Positions 17,266-26,355 of a stretch of DNA of 56,258 nt are shown piece after piece. The first letter of the stretch is position 1. Every line of letters begins with the position of its first letter. The notes beneath the pieces were generated by a model that did no database searches, was not told where the DNA came from, and saw nothing but the letters and a program-made list of their open reading frames with translations. The DNA comes from Akkermansia sp. (lineage in GTDB: Bacteria; Verrucomicrobiota; Verrucomicrobiia; Verrucomicrobiales; Akkermansiaceae): contig JAFVIC010000019.1 in assembly GCA_017477935.1 (NCBI GenBank), positions 1 through 56,258 of the forward strand, in the 5' to 3' direction. The translations under genes and the position numbers were made by a program.

Positions 17266-17294
17266 ATATTACAGATATGGCAAGGTTAAGACAA
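17266..17294 (-). promoter_or_regulatory. Promoter of the GNAT gene
   Basis: Minus strand: -35 TTGTCT (17294-17289), 17-nt spacer, -10 TAATAT (17271-17266), then 6 nt to the GTG at 17259. The predicted transcript is leaderless. Confidence 0.65.
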
Positions 17295-17333
17295 GAAAAT
17301 TCCCGCTTTTGCCCGCATGAAGTCATTATTTTA

Positions 17334-17362
17334 TGGACGAGGCGTCACACTTGCGCTATTAT
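17334..17362 (+). promoter_or_regulatory. Promoter of birA
   Basis: -35 TGGACG (17334-17339), 17-nt spacer, -10 TATTAT (17357-17362), then AAAGGAC and the GTG start at 17370. The -10 to start gap is 7 nt. Confidence 0.6.
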
Positions 17363-17369
17363 AAAGGAC

Positions 17370-18095
17370 GTGAGCATAAACTGGAAAATCGTCGAGTTGA
17401 AGGAATGCGAGTCTACGTTCAACGTGGCGCGCAAAGAGGCACCGTGGACCATTGTGAGCGCTGAGCGCCAGCTGAAGGGCCGCGGACGATTTAACCGTAC
17501 CTGGTTCGGCGACCCCGGCGGACTGTGGGCCACGTATAACCTGCCGCTCGACCCGAAAGCCACCCGGCATTGGGGGCTGCTGCCGCTGGTGGCAGGTGTT
17601 GCCATCATCAAAGCTCTTGACGGCTACAATATCCGCGGGCTGCGCCTGCGCTGGCCGAACGATGTGCTCGTGGGGCGAGAAAAACTCGCCGGTATACTCG
17701 TTGAGCGTCCGGCCACCGGCATGGCCTCCATCGGTATCGGCCTCAATATCAGCAATGACATTGAGCAGATAGCGCCCCGCACTTCCGAACGCCCCACCCG
17801 CCTGCAGGACTTGCTCTACGCCTGCCCCAAGGTGAGCAAAATGCGCACCCTCATTGCTAACGCGCTGGCTACCACGTTCCATACCTTTGTCGAGCATGGT
17901 ATCGAAGCCCTGAAAGACGACCTCGAAGCCGCCTGGGGCAAATCCCTGCCCGTAGTTGCCATCACCGACACAGAGCGAGTGCGCGGCTACTTCATCGGCG
18001 TGGAGCCTGACGGCTCCCCCATTCTGCGCAAGGCCGACGGCACGACCGTCACCGTGCCCGGTATCACCGTCAACCGCATGAAGGAACTTATCTGA
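17370..18095 (+). CDS. birA: Biotin-protein ligase
   Basis: This 241-residue enzyme joins biotin to a lysine of carrier proteins such as the acetyl-CoA carboxylase subunit, through biotinyl-AMP. It shows the GRGRFNRTW adenylate loop, LRWPNDVL and KLAGILVE, typical of the catalytic domain. The N-terminal DNA-binding domain of repressor-type BirA is absent, so it is a class I ligase. The GTG at 17370 was chosen because it begins the conserved domain and lies 7 nt after a -10 box; upstream in-frame starts belong to the divergent gene's region. A HAD hydrolase gene follows 19 nt later. Confidence 0.92.
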   Translation: MSINWKIVELKECESTFNVARKEAPWTIVSAERQLKGRGRFNRTWFGDPGGLWATYNLPLDPKATRHWGLLPLVAGVAIIKALDGYNIRGLRLRWPNDVLVGREKLAGILVERPATGMASIGIGLNISNDIEQIAPRTSERPTRLQDLLYACPKVSKMRTLIANALATTFHTFVEHGIEALKDDLEAAWGKSLPVVAITDTERVRGYFIGVEPDGSPILRKADGTTVTVPGITVNRMKELI

Positions 18096-18114
18096 TTCCC
18101 CCCGGCCGCACACC

Positions 18115-18966
18115 ATGCCCGTACCGCAAAACACCATCGCGCTCATTTTCGACTTCGACCAGACGCTCAGCCCGCACAATATGCAGGAAGATACCATCTT
18201 CCCCGAGTTCGGCATCAACGCCGAGCTCTTCTGGCAGAAGTGCAATGAACGCAGCCGCAACGAAGGCTGGGACGGCGAGTTGAGCTACCTGAAAGAACTG
18301 CTCGACACGCTCAGTATCGATGGTGTGAGTAACGAAACACTTAAGCAGCTCGGAAAAAAACTCACCTTCTTCCGCGGCATACCGGAATTCTTCGAAAAAT
18401 TTGAAGAGCGGGCGCTGACGGCCGAGCACCGATTTGCGGGTATACATGTTGAGTTCTACATAATCTCCAGCGGCATCAAATCCATCATCGACGGCTCCGT
18501 CATCCGCCCCTACATGAAAGAGGTGTTCGCCTGCGAGTTCAGTGAACAGAACGGCTGCATCGGTTTCCCCAAGCGTGTGATTTCGCACACCACCAAGACC
18601 CAGTTCCTCTTCCGCATCAACAAGGGCATGATTAAATACACGGAAGACGTGAATGACCACATGGATAGCGATTTACGCCCCATTCCCTTCAAGCACATGA
18701 TATACCTGGGGGATGGCCCCACCGACGTGCCGTGCTTCACCGTCATGCGACAGCAAGGCGGGCTGAGTGTTGCCGTATACAACCCGGACGACACCACCAG
18801 GGCCAGTTTCCGCAAGTGCTATAACCTCAAGACTGACCAGCACCGAGTGGACTTCTTCGCACCGGCTGATTACCGCGCCGGCAGCCACCTCTCCAACATC
18901 CTTGAAGAGACCGTCCGCAGCATGGCAGACGGCATATTGCACAACATGCGCACAGCGGGCAGATAA
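18115..18966 (+). CDS. HAD-superfamily hydrolase
   Basis: This 283-residue protein has the HAD motif [10 protein letters not shown] (nucleophile Asp13, acid Asp15), a motif II-like IISSG and motif [17 protein letters not shown]. These place it among phosphatases of the haloacid dehalogenase superfamily with a helical cap inserted after motif I. The substrate is unknown; resemblance to phosphoserine-phosphatase-like proteins is loose. It follows birA in the same direction with a 19-nt gap and is probably cotranscribed. The convergent transglutaminase-like gene ends 37 nt away. Confidence 0.8.
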   Translation: MPVPQNTIALIFDFDQTLSPHNMQEDTIFPEFGINAELFWQKCNERSRNEGWDGELSYLKELLDTLSIDGVSNETLKQLGKKLTFFRGIPEFFEKFEERALTAEHRFAGIHVEFYIISSGIKSIIDGSVIRPYMKEVFACEFSEQNGCIGFPKRVISHTTKTQFLFRINKGMIKYTEDVNDHMDSDLRPIPFKHMIYLGDGPTDVPCFTVMRQQGGLSVAVYNPDDTTRASFRKCYNLKTDQHRVDFFAPADYRAGSHLSNILEETVRSMADGILHNMRTAGR

Positions 18967-19003
18967 ATGCCTTGCCGCCCCCCTGCCCGCCACGGCTCCG
19001 AAC

Positions 19004-20086
19004 TTATAGCGGAAACCCGATTCGGTTCCGGCTGTCGTGGGTATTGCATTTGCATACAATAACCCCGGGCAGGTGTTCATCTATAGCAAAGTTAACGATG
19101 ACATGCCTGCCGAGGTGAGCGTGCATCCGCTCAATTCGCTGCTGAACCTCGGCATAGTTGCGACCCATCTGCCGCAGTTCTTCGATATAGGCCGTGACAT
19201 GTTGCCGGCGATTTTCGCTGCACCAGAGCACGAAGTTGTCGATATTGGCAAATGCGGCATAGCGCACAGGGTAATACAAATCGATTGCGGTTGCAGCAGG
19301 ATAGTTAGCACGGTTCCAGGTATGGTCGCGGGCGATGAGCGAATCCGTCAGCGCGAAGTGTGTGTGGTAAACCCGGCCGGGTTCATCTGGCATGGGGTCA
19401 CTGTAGGTGCAGTCAATGTGCACCCAGCGTCCATCAAGCCGGGCCAGGTTCCAGCAGTGGTTATCTTTCTGAGCCACACCGGCAACAAACATGTTCTCTA
19501 TACCGGCGATACTGAGCATGAGTTGATAGGCGCGGGTGTAGGCATCGCAGACCCCGCGCCCGCTCAGCAGGAGCCTGGTCGCGGCATTTGCCGTATCGCG
19601 CCCCTGAAGTTCACGTTCGTACGTACTGTGCTCCACCAGAAAGTCATGCAGCGCCAGTGCGACTTCATACTGAGAACCGGCCGAGGCTTGCGCCTGCTGC
19701 ACAGCTTGCTCTGCAACAGCGAGCGCCTGCTGCTGTCGGGCTGAGAGCGTAGAGCGCCATGCGGGGTCGCGGTGGGCGCGCAACAGGTACACATTGTCGG
19801 CGTAGGTAGGTACCAACGTGACCTCATGCCCGTGGGTTGAGACAGAGAACGACACCACGTTCCCCTCGCGCAACAACTGATCAGCCACCGCCATAGCACG
19901 CTTGTACACATCGCCTGCCCCGCTCCATTTGTAACTGATTTGAGGGGAGAACTTCGCGAGTTCATCATGAGCCATCTGAAGCACCTGCTCATCAGATGTC
20001 AGTGCCACATGGTTCTCCACGGTGGGGTATACATAGTACACGCAGCTGCTGAGCATACAAGCCGCCACTGTCACTGCCAATCTCAT
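19004..20086 (-). CDS. Transglutaminase-like lipoprotein
   Basis: The 360-residue protein begins with a signal and lipobox MLSSC (Cys about residue 15), so it should be anchored in the envelope. The centre has the transglutaminase/protease-fold triad: GRGVCDAYTRAYQLM (Cys), NHCWNLARLDGRWVHIDCTYSDP (His and Asp). Such domains act as cysteine proteases or amidases as well as transglutaminases, so the reaction is not certain. A promoter lies 6 nt before the ATG. It runs in the same direction as the ABC-F gene but has its own promoter. Confidence 0.78.
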   Translation of the reverse strand: MRLAVTVAACMLSSCVYYVYPTVENHVALTSDEQVLQMAHDELAKFSPQISYKWSGAGDVYKRAMAVADQLLREGNVVSFSVSTHGHEVTLVPTYADNVYLLRAHRDPAWRSTLSARQQQALAVAEQAVQQAQASAGSQYEVALALHDFLVEHSTYERELQGRDTANAATRLLLSGRGVCDAYTRAYQLMLSIAGIENMFVAGVAQKDNHCWNLARLDGRWVHIDCTYSDPMPDEPGRVYHTHFALTDSLIARDHTWNRANYPAATAIDLYYPVRYAAFANIDNFVLWCSENRRQHVTAYIEELRQMGRNYAEVQQRIERMHAHLGRHVIVNFAIDEHLPGVIVCKCNTHDSRNRIGFPL

Positions 20087-20092
20087 GCTGCC

Positions 20093-20121
20093 ATGCTAGC
20101 AGATTTTTTCGACAAGGTAAA
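20093..20121 (-). promoter_or_regulatory. Promoter of the transglutaminase-like gene
   Basis: Minus strand: -35 TTTACC (20121-20116), 17-nt spacer, -10 TAGCAT (20098-20093), 6 nt before the ATG at 20086. A leaderless transcript is predicted. Confidence 0.55.
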
Positions 20122-20184
20122 GCAGAAAAGGCCGTGCTGACAGCCGACATCACGACACGCGCCGCGGCGTCATTTCGGGCCGTC

Positions 20185-22173
20185 CTACTCTGCAGCGGCG
20201 AGTTGAGCTTCTGCCTGTTCGATGGCGAGGGAAAGCTCTTCCCAGCGAGTGTAGAGAGCTTCCGAATCTCGCTCGAGGGTCTGGTATTGCTGAGTGAGCT
20301 CCATGAGTTTCTGATTGTCACTCATGTTCTCAGGTTTTTCAAGCTCAGCGGAAACAGCGGCCTTGGCGTCATCTTTCTCGGCTATGGCCAGCTCAACCTG
20401 CTCAAGCTCGCTCTGCAGGGGTTTCAGCAGCCGGGCACGGCGCTCACGTTCCTGAGCACGGGCGCGGCGGGCATCTTTTTTGTTGACGATACCGGCTGCG
20501 GGGGCAGCAGTTGCGCCGGATGTCACCGTTGCAGCAACGGCAGACTCTTTCAGGCGGCGTTCCTCAGCCTCCACCGTCTCAATATATTGCGATACGTTGC
20601 CATGGAACAGTCGCGGCGCATGCCCCAGGCGGAACTCCAATACTTTGTTGACGATGGGGTCCAGGAACTGACGGTTGTGCGATACAATGCAGTACGAACC
20701 GGGATATTCGGCAAGAGCAGCCTGCAGAACATCCTGACTCTGGAAGTCAAGGTGGTTGGTCGGCTCGTCCATAATAAGGAAGTTCGCCGGCTTGAGCAGC
20801 ATGCACACCAGTGCCACACGTGAACGCTCGCCACCGCTGAGCACACCGATTTTCTTGAACACGTCATCACCACGGAACAGAAAACACCCAAGTATATTGC
20901 GCACCAGGGGGCGAGTTTCGCGACTGGCGGCAGCTTCCACACACTCCAGCACAGTTTGCTCGTTGTTGAGCACATCGGCATGGGTCTGGGAGAAGAAAGC
21001 CACCTGGGTATGGTGGCCGAAAGAAAAGCGGCCGCTGTCGGGGGACTCTGTGCCGGAAATCAGGCGGGTAAAGGTGGACTTACCCGAACCGTTCACGCCG
21101 ACAATGGCTATGCGGTCGCCCTTATCCATGCGGAAGTCGTAGCCATCCAGCAGGGTGATGGGGCCATAGGCCTTGCAAACTTTCTCGAGCTGCACGACGG
21201 TGTTGCCACCGGGCGGAGGTGGGGGGAAATGGAAGCTCATGACGGCATCGTCATCCTCCACCTCAATGAGTTCTACTTTTTCGAGCTGTTTGATACGGCT
21301 CTGCGCCTGGCTGGCCTTGGTGGCTTTGGCGCGGAAACGATCGATGAATGCCTGAGTCTTGGCTATTTCACGCTGTTGGGCCTTGGCCTGGCGCAGCAGG
21401 ATTTCCTTGCGGGCTTTGCTCTCGCGCAGGTAGAAGGAGAAATTGCCGGAGTACTCCTCTGCCCGACCGTGATGGAAAGCAATGGTGCGGGTCACCAGAT
21501 TGTCGAGCAATGCGATATCGTGGCTGATGATACAGATGGCGCCGCGATAGTTGCGCAGGTTCAGCTCCAGCCAGCGCTGACTCTGAATGTCAAGGTGATT
21601 GGTCGGTTCGTCCAGCAGCAACACCTCGGGCTCCTGCAGCAGCAGGCGGGCCAGTGCGATGCGCATTTGCCAGCCACCGGAAAACTCGCCGCAATCGCGG
21701 GAAAAATCAGTGTCGGCAAACCCCAGGCCACGCAAAATGGACTCTGTGCGGGGGCGCAGTGAGGCGGCATCCCTATCCTGCAATATCAGTTCCAGGCGCC
21801 CGATTTCCTCCAGAGTGTCGCGGTATTCATCGCTGTCGGCGGGCAGGCGCTGCAAATCGGCGGAAAGCTCGTCGACCGTCTGCTGCAATTCCACGATGTT
21901 GCCGACGGAACCGAGCACTTCGTCCAGCAACGGGCGCCCCGAAATGTGAATACCATCCTGGGGCAGATAGCCCACGTGAGTATGTTTCGGCAACAACACC
22001 TTGCCGTGGTCAGGCTCCTGCACACCCACTATGCATTTCATAAGGGTGGACTTACCGGCTCCGTTCTGCCCGGCGAAGGCGATTCGCTCCCCCCGTTCCA
22101 CGACGAAAGAGAGCGAATCGAACAAGACGCGGGGCCCGAACTCAATGTGCAGGTCCTGTACGGCAAAAACCAT
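20185..22173 (-). CDS. ABC-F family ATPase (Uup/YheS/EttA type)
   Basis: This 662-residue protein contains two ABC ATPase domains with no membrane segments. Each has a Walker A (GQNGAGKST, GVNGSGKST), a signature (FSGGWQM, LSGGERS) and a Walker B ending DEPTNHLD. A charged linker separates them and a C-terminal coiled coil (about residues 560-660) follows. ABC-F proteins bind the ribosome and regulate translation or protect it from antibiotics; which subtype is not clear. Its ATG overlaps the cyclophilin stop by one base (TAATG), so the two are coupled. Confidence 0.9.
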   Translation of the reverse strand: MVFAVQDLHIEFGPRVLFDSLSFVVERGERIAFAGQNGAGKSTLMKCIVGVQEPDHGKVLLPKHTHVGYLPQDGIHISGRPLLDEVLGSVGNIVELQQTVDELSADLQRLPADSDEYRDTLEEIGRLELILQDRDAASLRPRTESILRGLGFADTDFSRDCGEFSGGWQMRIALARLLLQEPEVLLLDEPTNHLDIQSQRWLELNLRNYRGAICIISHDIALLDNLVTRTIAFHHGRAEEYSGNFSFYLRESKARKEILLRQAKAQQREIAKTQAFIDRFRAKATKASQAQSRIKQLEKVELIEVEDDDAVMSFHFPPPPPGGNTVVQLEKVCKAYGPITLLDGYDFRMDKGDRIAIVGVNGSGKSTFTRLISGTESPDSGRFSFGHHTQVAFFSQTHADVLNNEQTVLECVEAAASRETRPLVRNILGCFLFRGDDVFKKIGVLSGGERSRVALVCMLLKPANFLIMDEPTNHLDFQSQDVLQAALAEYPGSYCIVSHNRQFLDPIVNKVLEFRLGHAPRLFHGNVSQYIETVEAEERRLKESAVAATVTSGATAAPAAGIVNKKDARRARAQERERRARLLKPLQSELEQVELAIAEKDDAKAAVSAELEKPENMSDNQKLMELTQQYQTLERDSEALYTRWEELSLAIEQAEAQLAAAE

Positions 22174-22697
22174 TACTTACCGATTTTGCTGTTCCAACGG
22201 GTAATGTTGGCGGACTGCTCCTCAAAGAGGTCGGCGCAGTCATCGTGAATAACGATGTCGAGAATCTTGTCACCCTGGCGCACGGAATCAACAACTTTCT
22301 GGTCTTCGGGGGCGCAAACCTCACCGAAGATGGTGTGCTTGCCGTTGAGCCAGTCGGTAGGCACGTGGGTAATGAAGAACTGGGAGCCGTTCGTACCCTG
22401 CCCGGTCCAGGTCTTACCGGCGTTTGCCATGGCAAGCAGACCGGGGCGATTGAACTTCAGGTCGGGGCGGCACTCATCATCGAACTTGTAGCCGGGGCCG
22501 CCACGGCCCGTTCCCTCAGGGCAACCGCCCTGAATCATGAAATCGGCTATCACACGGTGGAAGGTCAGCCCCTTATAGAAACCACGGGTTGCCAGGTTCA
22601 GGAAGCTGGCCGCCGTCATGGGGGTCTTCGATGCAAATACCGTCAGATTGATATCGCCGCTACTCGTTTTGATGGTGATTTTCTTGTCAGTTGCCAT
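22173..22697 (-). CDS. Cyclophilin-type peptidyl-prolyl cis-trans isomerase
   Basis: The 174-residue protein is a single cyclophilin domain: FHRVIADFMIQGG, TGQGTNGSQFFITHVPTDWLNGKHTIFGEV are the classic motifs, with the catalytic Arg in FHRV. It accelerates proline isomerisation during folding. No signal peptide is present from the chosen ATG at 22697, so it is cytoplasmic. The start was chosen because a promoter -10 ends 6 nt upstream. It is coupled to the ABC-F gene by a one-base overlap. Confidence 0.93.
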   Translation of the reverse strand: MATDKKITIKTSSGDINLTVFASKTPMTAASFLNLATRGFYKGLTFHRVIADFMIQGGCPEGTGRGGPGYKFDDECRPDLKFNRPGLLAMANAGKTWTGQGTNGSQFFITHVPTDWLNGKHTIFGEVCAPEDQKVVDSVRQGDKILDIVIHDDCADLFEEQSANITRWNSKIGK

Positions 22698-22703
22698 GAG
22701 TTC

Positions 22704-22732
22704 ACCATACCAGCAGTGCGTGAGCATTGCAA
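22704..22732 (-). promoter_or_regulatory. Promoter of the cyclophilin/ABC-F operon
   Basis: Minus strand: -35 TTGCAA (22732-22727), 17-nt spacer, extended -10 TGGTATGGT with TATGGT at 22709-22704, 6 nt before the ATG at 22697. Confidence 0.65.
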
Positions 22733-22784
22733 GCTCACAGCGTGACATATCAGTAATTGCACAGGCGCAGACCGTACAAGCAGT

Positions 22785-22813
22785 GGCGCAGCAGGTCATG
22801 AACCTGCTGCGCC
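22785..22813 (-). terminator. Hairpin after the bactofilin gene
   Basis: GGCGCAGCAGGT (22785-22796) pairs perfectly with ACCTGCTGCGCC (22802-22813) around a 5-nt loop. It lies 25 nt after the bactofilin stop and before the cyclophilin promoter, so it probably ends the pyrH-frr-bactofilin transcript. There is no strong U run. Confidence 0.65.
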
Positions 22814-22838
22814 GACTATAAACAGATGTCAGGTGCTC

Positions 22839-23159
22839 TTAACCGATCTGAGCACGGCCGGAAAGGCGGGCGCCCTCGACCATGGAAAGGACGGAGGTCG
22901 TGATATCGCCGTTCACAACAGCACGCTCGTTGAGGTGGCAGCGGCCGCTGTTCACATTGCCGTCCACGTGGCCGTAGATGTGAACCTCGCCGGCCTTGAT
23001 GTCACCCTTGATGTCGGCGAGCTCACCGATGGTCACCTTACCGGATTCGGAGGTGATTTCACCATCAATTTTGCCATCGATGTGCATGTCATTGTGGAAG
23101 GTGATGGTACCGATGATTTCAATACCCTGAGCCAGTACGTTGGTTGAATTGGTGCTCAT
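22839..23159 (-). CDS. Bactofilin (polymer-forming cytoskeletal protein)
   Basis: This 106-residue protein is a single bactofilin domain, a right-handed beta-helix with short regular repeats (DMHIDGKIDGEITSESGKVTIG, KGDIKAGEVHIYGHVDGNV). Bactofilins polymerise without nucleotides at the membrane and help shape cells or place proteins. The length is near the minimum for the family, with only short flanking tails. It is the last gene of an apparent pyrH-frr-bactofilin operon; the gap to frr is 26 nt and no Shine-Dalgarno is seen. Confidence 0.88.
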   Translation of the reverse strand: MSTNSTNVLAQGIEIIGTITFHNDMHIDGKIDGEITSESGKVTIGELADIKGDIKAGEVHIYGHVDGNVNSGRCHLNERAVVNGDITTSVLSMVEGARLSGRAQIG

Positions 23160-23185
23160 ATTAGTGTGATAAGAGGGTTAGATGA

Positions 23186-23752
23186 TTAAACAGTCATGAT
23201 TTCCTTTTCCTTGGCGGTCACAAGCTCGTCTACCTTCTTCACGTACTTGTCCGTCAGCTTCTGCACCTTGTCTTCAGCCAGGCGCACGCCGTCCTCGGTC
23301 AGGATGTTATCAGCCTTCAGCTTCTTCACGCCGTCCATGCCGGTCTTGCGGACACCGCGAATTCGCACGCGAGTCTCTTCGGAAAGGGCCTTCACGTGCT
23401 TGCAAAGCTCTTTACGACGCTCGCCGGTCAGCTCAGGGATGGGCAGGCGCACGGAGCGAGCATCAATAATGGGGGTAATGTTCAGGCTGCTCTCGGCGAT
23501 AGCCTTCTTGATGTCATTGAGCGTGCTGGGGTCAAACGGCTGAATGAGGATGGAGCGGGCATCGGGCGTGGAAACCACGGCGAGGCTCTTGAGCTTCATG
23601 CTCGTGCCGTAAGAGGCCACGAAAATGTCCATATTGTCCACCAGCGAGGGGGAGGCCTTGCCGGTACGAACACCGGCGAACTTGGTCATCATGTTCTCGA
23701 GGGCTTCTTCCATGCCGGTTTCTACCTCGAGCAAGAGTGTTTCTTCGTCCAT
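23186..23752 (-). CDS. frr: Ribosome-recycling factor
   Basis: Frr, with EF-G, splits the post-termination ribosome into subunits. The 188-residue length and the motifs are standard: FAGVRTGKASPSLVDN, SILIQPFDPSTLNDIKKAI, LPIPELTGERRKELCKHVK and the VRIRGVRKTG region. It lies directly downstream of pyrH, a gene order conserved in many bacteria (rpsB-tsf-pyrH-frr). The leader between the two is 35 nt, AT-rich and without a Shine-Dalgarno motif. Confidence 0.97.
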   Translation of the reverse strand: MDEETLLLEVETGMEEALENMMTKFAGVRTGKASPSLVDNMDIFVASYGTSMKLKSLAVVSTPDARSILIQPFDPSTLNDIKKAIAESSLNITPIIDARSVRLPIPELTGERRKELCKHVKALSEETRVRIRGVRKTGMDGVKKLKADNILTEDGVRLAEDKVQKLTDKYVKKVDELVTAKEKEIMTV

Positions 23753-23787
23753 ATTAATAATTTAGTGAGTGTATGAGTTAATGAGAA

Positions 23788-24519
23788 TCAGCCACCGATA
23801 ACGGTACCGATCTGCTCACCGAGCAGAGCGCGGGTGATGTTACCGGGTTGGTGCATATCGAACACCATGATGGGTTTCTTGTTGTCTTTGCACAGGGTGA
23901 AAGCAGTCTGGTCCATGACCTGCAGCTCGCGGGAGATGCACTCCTCGTACGAGATTTCATCGAAACGCGTGGCGGTGGGGTCCTTCTTGGGGTCAGCCGT
24001 GTAAACACCGTCAACGGAGGTGGCCTTCATCACAACCTCAGCATTGATTTCGCAGGCACGCAGAGCGGCGGCTGTATCTGTACTGAAGAAGGGGTTACCC
24101 GTGCCGGCGGCAAATACGACCACCTGCCCGTCACGCAGCAGCTCGCGAGCAGTGTTGCGCACGTAGGGTTCAGCAACATTCTTCATCTCAATGGCGCTCA
24201 TCACATGGGCAGGCACGCCGGCCTCCTGCACAGCGGAGCAGATGGAGAGGGCATTCATGACCGTTGCAAGCATGCCGACATAATCAGCAGTCGGGCGATC
24301 CATACCGCGCACACTCGCTTTCGCGCCGCGCCAGATGTTACCGCCACCCACCACAATGGCAATCTGCAGATTACCCTTCTGCTGAGCCTCTGCGATTTCA
24401 CGGGCAATGCGCGCCACGATTTCAGGGGAAATATTGTCCTTACTGCCCTGCGCACGCAGAGCCTCACCGCTCAGCTTGAGCAGTATCCGCTTGTATTGGG
24501 GAGAGGTTGATTCACTCAT
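23788..24519 (-). CDS. pyrH: UMP kinase
   Basis: PyrH phosphorylates UMP to UDP in pyrimidine nucleotide synthesis and is usually hexameric and regulated by GTP and UTP. The 243-residue protein begins with the KLSGEAL phosphate loop, then VVGGGNIWRG, DRPTADYVGMLATVMNAL and ADGVYTADPKKDP-like segments (VDGVYTADPKKDP here). The start at 24519 fits the family and lies 8 nt after a -10 box. The usual upstream genes rpsB and tsf are not present, so the order is only partly conserved. Confidence 0.97.
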   Translation of the reverse strand: MSESTSPQYKRILLKLSGEALRAQGSKDNISPEIVARIAREIAEAQQKGNLQIAIVVGGGNIWRGAKASVRGMDRPTADYVGMLATVMNALSICSAVQEAGVPAHVMSAIEMKNVAEPYVRNTARELLRDGQVVVFAAGTGNPFFSTDTAAALRACEINAEVVMKATSVDGVYTADPKKDPTATRFDEISYEECISRELQVMDQTAFTLCKDNKKPIMVFDMHQPGNITRALLGEQIGTVIGG

Positions 24520-24527
24520 GACCGGAG

Positions 24528-24556
24528 AATATACTTCGTCTGCCCATACTTTGCCA
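24528..24556 (-). promoter_or_regulatory. Promoter of the pyrH-frr-bactofilin operon
   Basis: Minus strand: -35 TGGCAA (24556-24551), 17-nt spacer, -10 TATATT (24533-24528), 8 nt before the ATG at 24519. The -35 is weak, the spacing ideal. Confidence 0.55.
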
Positions 24557-24667
24557 CGTTCTGAGCTAAAAAGCGAGTCTAAAGTGTGCCAGTCCCTAAA
24601 AAATCGGTACCATCCGGGCGAAGATAGAGCATTTCGTGTACCGGAAGGCTTGTTTCAGGCCGGGTTC

Positions 24668-25168
24668 TCAGTCAGGGTTCCCCCTGTTGCAGATAACATC
24701 GGCCACACAAGGGGGCACGCAGGCCTGCACCCAGCGTTCGCGGCCGGGCAAATCGACAAAACCGCGCACCAGGGATGAACTGATTTCTTCCAATTCCGAG
24801 GGAGGCATGAGAAAAACGGTCTGAATTTCGGGCTGCATGCGGGCATTCATGCGTGCCATCGCCTTCTCGTATTCAAAATCAATGGTATTACGCACACCGC
24901 GCAAGAGGTAGTTAGCACCGGCACGCATGGCGAAGTCAACCAGGAATCCCTGCGGCACAACCTCCACCCGCACGTTACCGGGCAGTTCAGCGGCCATTTG
25001 GCGCAGAAGCTCGGCGCGCTGTTCCCTAGGTAAAAAACCGCGTTTGTCAGGGTTAACGGCCAGCACGACCACCAGTTCATCAAAAAGCTCCGCCCCGCGG
25101 CGCATCATCCACAGATGGCCGTTGGTGGGCGGGTCGAAGCTGCCGGCATAGAGAGCAGTTGCTTTCAT
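24668..25168 (-). CDS. coaD: Phosphopantetheine adenylyltransferase
   Basis: CoaD makes dephospho-CoA from 4'-phosphopantetheine and ATP in coenzyme A synthesis. The 166-residue protein shows the nucleotidyltransferase motif GSFDPPTNGH, the VRNTIDFEYEKAMARMN region and the ISSSLVRG motif. Two adjacent ATG codons exist (25171 and 25168); the second begins the conserved MKATALYAGSF. A TATAAT string overlaps the first ATG and a strong hairpin stands just upstream, so expression may be from the PilT operon. The gap to the PilT stop is about 65 nt. Confidence 0.95.
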   Translation of the reverse strand: MKATALYAGSFDPPTNGHLWMMRRGAELFDELVVVLAVNPDKRGFLPREQRAELLRQMAAELPGNVRVEVVPQGFLVDFAMRAGANYLLRGVRNTIDFEYEKAMARMNARMQPEIQTVFLMPPSELEEISSSLVRGFVDLPGRERWVQACVPPCVADVICNRGNPD

Positions 25169-25179
25169 CATTATATGAG

Positions 25180-25214
25180 AACGGCGCGGCAGCGGTTAAC
25201 CCGGCCGCGCCGTT
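25180..25214 (-). other. Strong hairpin between the PilT-like gene and coaD
   Basis: AACGGCGCGGC (25180-25190) pairs with GCCGCGCCGTT (25204-25214), 11 perfect base pairs with a 13-nt loop. No U run follows on the minus strand; instead a TATAAT (25175-25170) overlaps the coaD start. It could be a Rho-type or processing signal. Confidence 0.5.
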
Positions 25215-25234
25215 GAAAAAATCGGGGTTAGCCA

Positions 25235-26329
25235 TTATGCGCCGCCGGCATTGGCCAGGATGGCCTTGTCGGGCGGAAGGAAGTTCTTGAACCTGGCCTT
25301 GTCGATAGACTTCATGTATGCCTCTTCAGGCGATACGAGGCCCTGCTGGAGTTTCTGCCAGATAGCATCATCCATGAACTGCATACCCAGCTGCTTGCCG
25401 CCGGTAATGACATCGGCCAGTTTCTGTGTTGCGCCCTCGCGAATAATGGCGGCCACGGCGGGTGTGGAGAAAAGGATTTCATTCACCGCCACGCGACCGG
25501 GTTTATCACTGCGTTTCATCAGCAGCTGAGCCACCACACCGCGCAGCGAGCCTGCCAGCATGGTGCGGGCCTGCGACTGCTGCTCTGCGGGGAACACGTC
25601 GATAATACGGTCGATTGTCTTGCGGGCGTTGTTCGTATGCAGAGTACCGAACACCAGCAAGCCGGTCTCAGCAGCGGTGAGAGCCAGCGAGATCGTTTCC
25701 AGGTCACGCATTTCGCCCACGAGCACGATATCAGCATCCTCACGCAGCGAGGCTCGCAGACCGTCTGCGAATGTCGGGCAGTTGACCGGCACCTCGCGCT
25801 GGGTGATGATGCTCTTCTTGGAGGGGTGCACGAACTCGATAGGTTCTTCAACCGTGATAATGTGGCGGGCGAAGTTCGTGTTGATGTAGTCTATCAGAGC
25901 GGCCAGCGTGGTGGATTTACCTGAGCCGGTGGGGCCGGTTACCAGCACGAGGCCGGAGCGCATCTCACCGAAGCGTTTAATCTGCTCGGGCACGTTGAGC
26001 TGCTCCATGGTCAGAATCTTAGTGGGAATGAGACGGAATACGCAGGCGTAGCCGCGCTCCTGTTTCATGAAGTTGCAGCGGAAACGCGATGTGGCGTCCA
26101 TCTCATACGCAAAGTCGGCATCACCGCCCTCGGTGTATTCCTTCCACAGACGCTCCGGGCAGATAGGCTGCATGAGCTCAATCATATCCTCGTGGGTGAG
26201 AATCGTCTCTTCGATGGGTACGATGTCGCCGTGCACGCGCATCTTGGGCGGCTGCCCTTCCGAAAGGTGCAAGTCTGAGCCGCCGTTTTCCACAAGGGCG
26301 GTAAAGTAAGTATCAATGCGATTTTTCAT
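25235..26329 (-). CDS. PilT-type retraction ATPase
   Basis: The 364-residue protein is a PilT/GspE-family hexameric ATPase: the N-terminal domain with SDLHLSEGQPP, Walker A GPTGSGKST, Asp-rich HIITVEEPIEF, Walker B LVGEMRDLETI and the His box GTLHTNNA. PilT powers retraction of type IV pili. The C-terminal AIRGE-like motif is not evident here: the corresponding segment reads AAIIREGATQKLADVI. It follows the longer paralogue by 26 nt and precedes coaD. The gene name pilT is likely but the paralogue complicates assignment. Confidence 0.88.
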   Translation of the reverse strand: MKNRIDTYFTALVENGGSDLHLSEGQPPKMRVHGDIVPIEETILTHEDMIELMQPICPERLWKEYTEGGDADFAYEMDATSRFRCNFMKQERGYACVFRLIPTKILTMEQLNVPEQIKRFGEMRSGLVLVTGPTGSGKSTTLAALIDYINTNFARHIITVEEPIEFVHPSKKSIITQREVPVNCPTFADGLRASLREDADIVLVGEMRDLETISLALTAAETGLLVFGTLHTNNARKTIDRIIDVFPAEQQSQARTMLAGSLRGVVAQLLMKRSDKPGRVAVNEILFSTPAVAAIIREGATQKLADVITGGKQLGMQFMDDAIWQKLQQGLVSPEEAYMKSIDKARFKNFLPPDKAILANAGGA

Positions 26330-26355
26330 GTCGTTTGAAGTTGGGGGGCTGGCGT

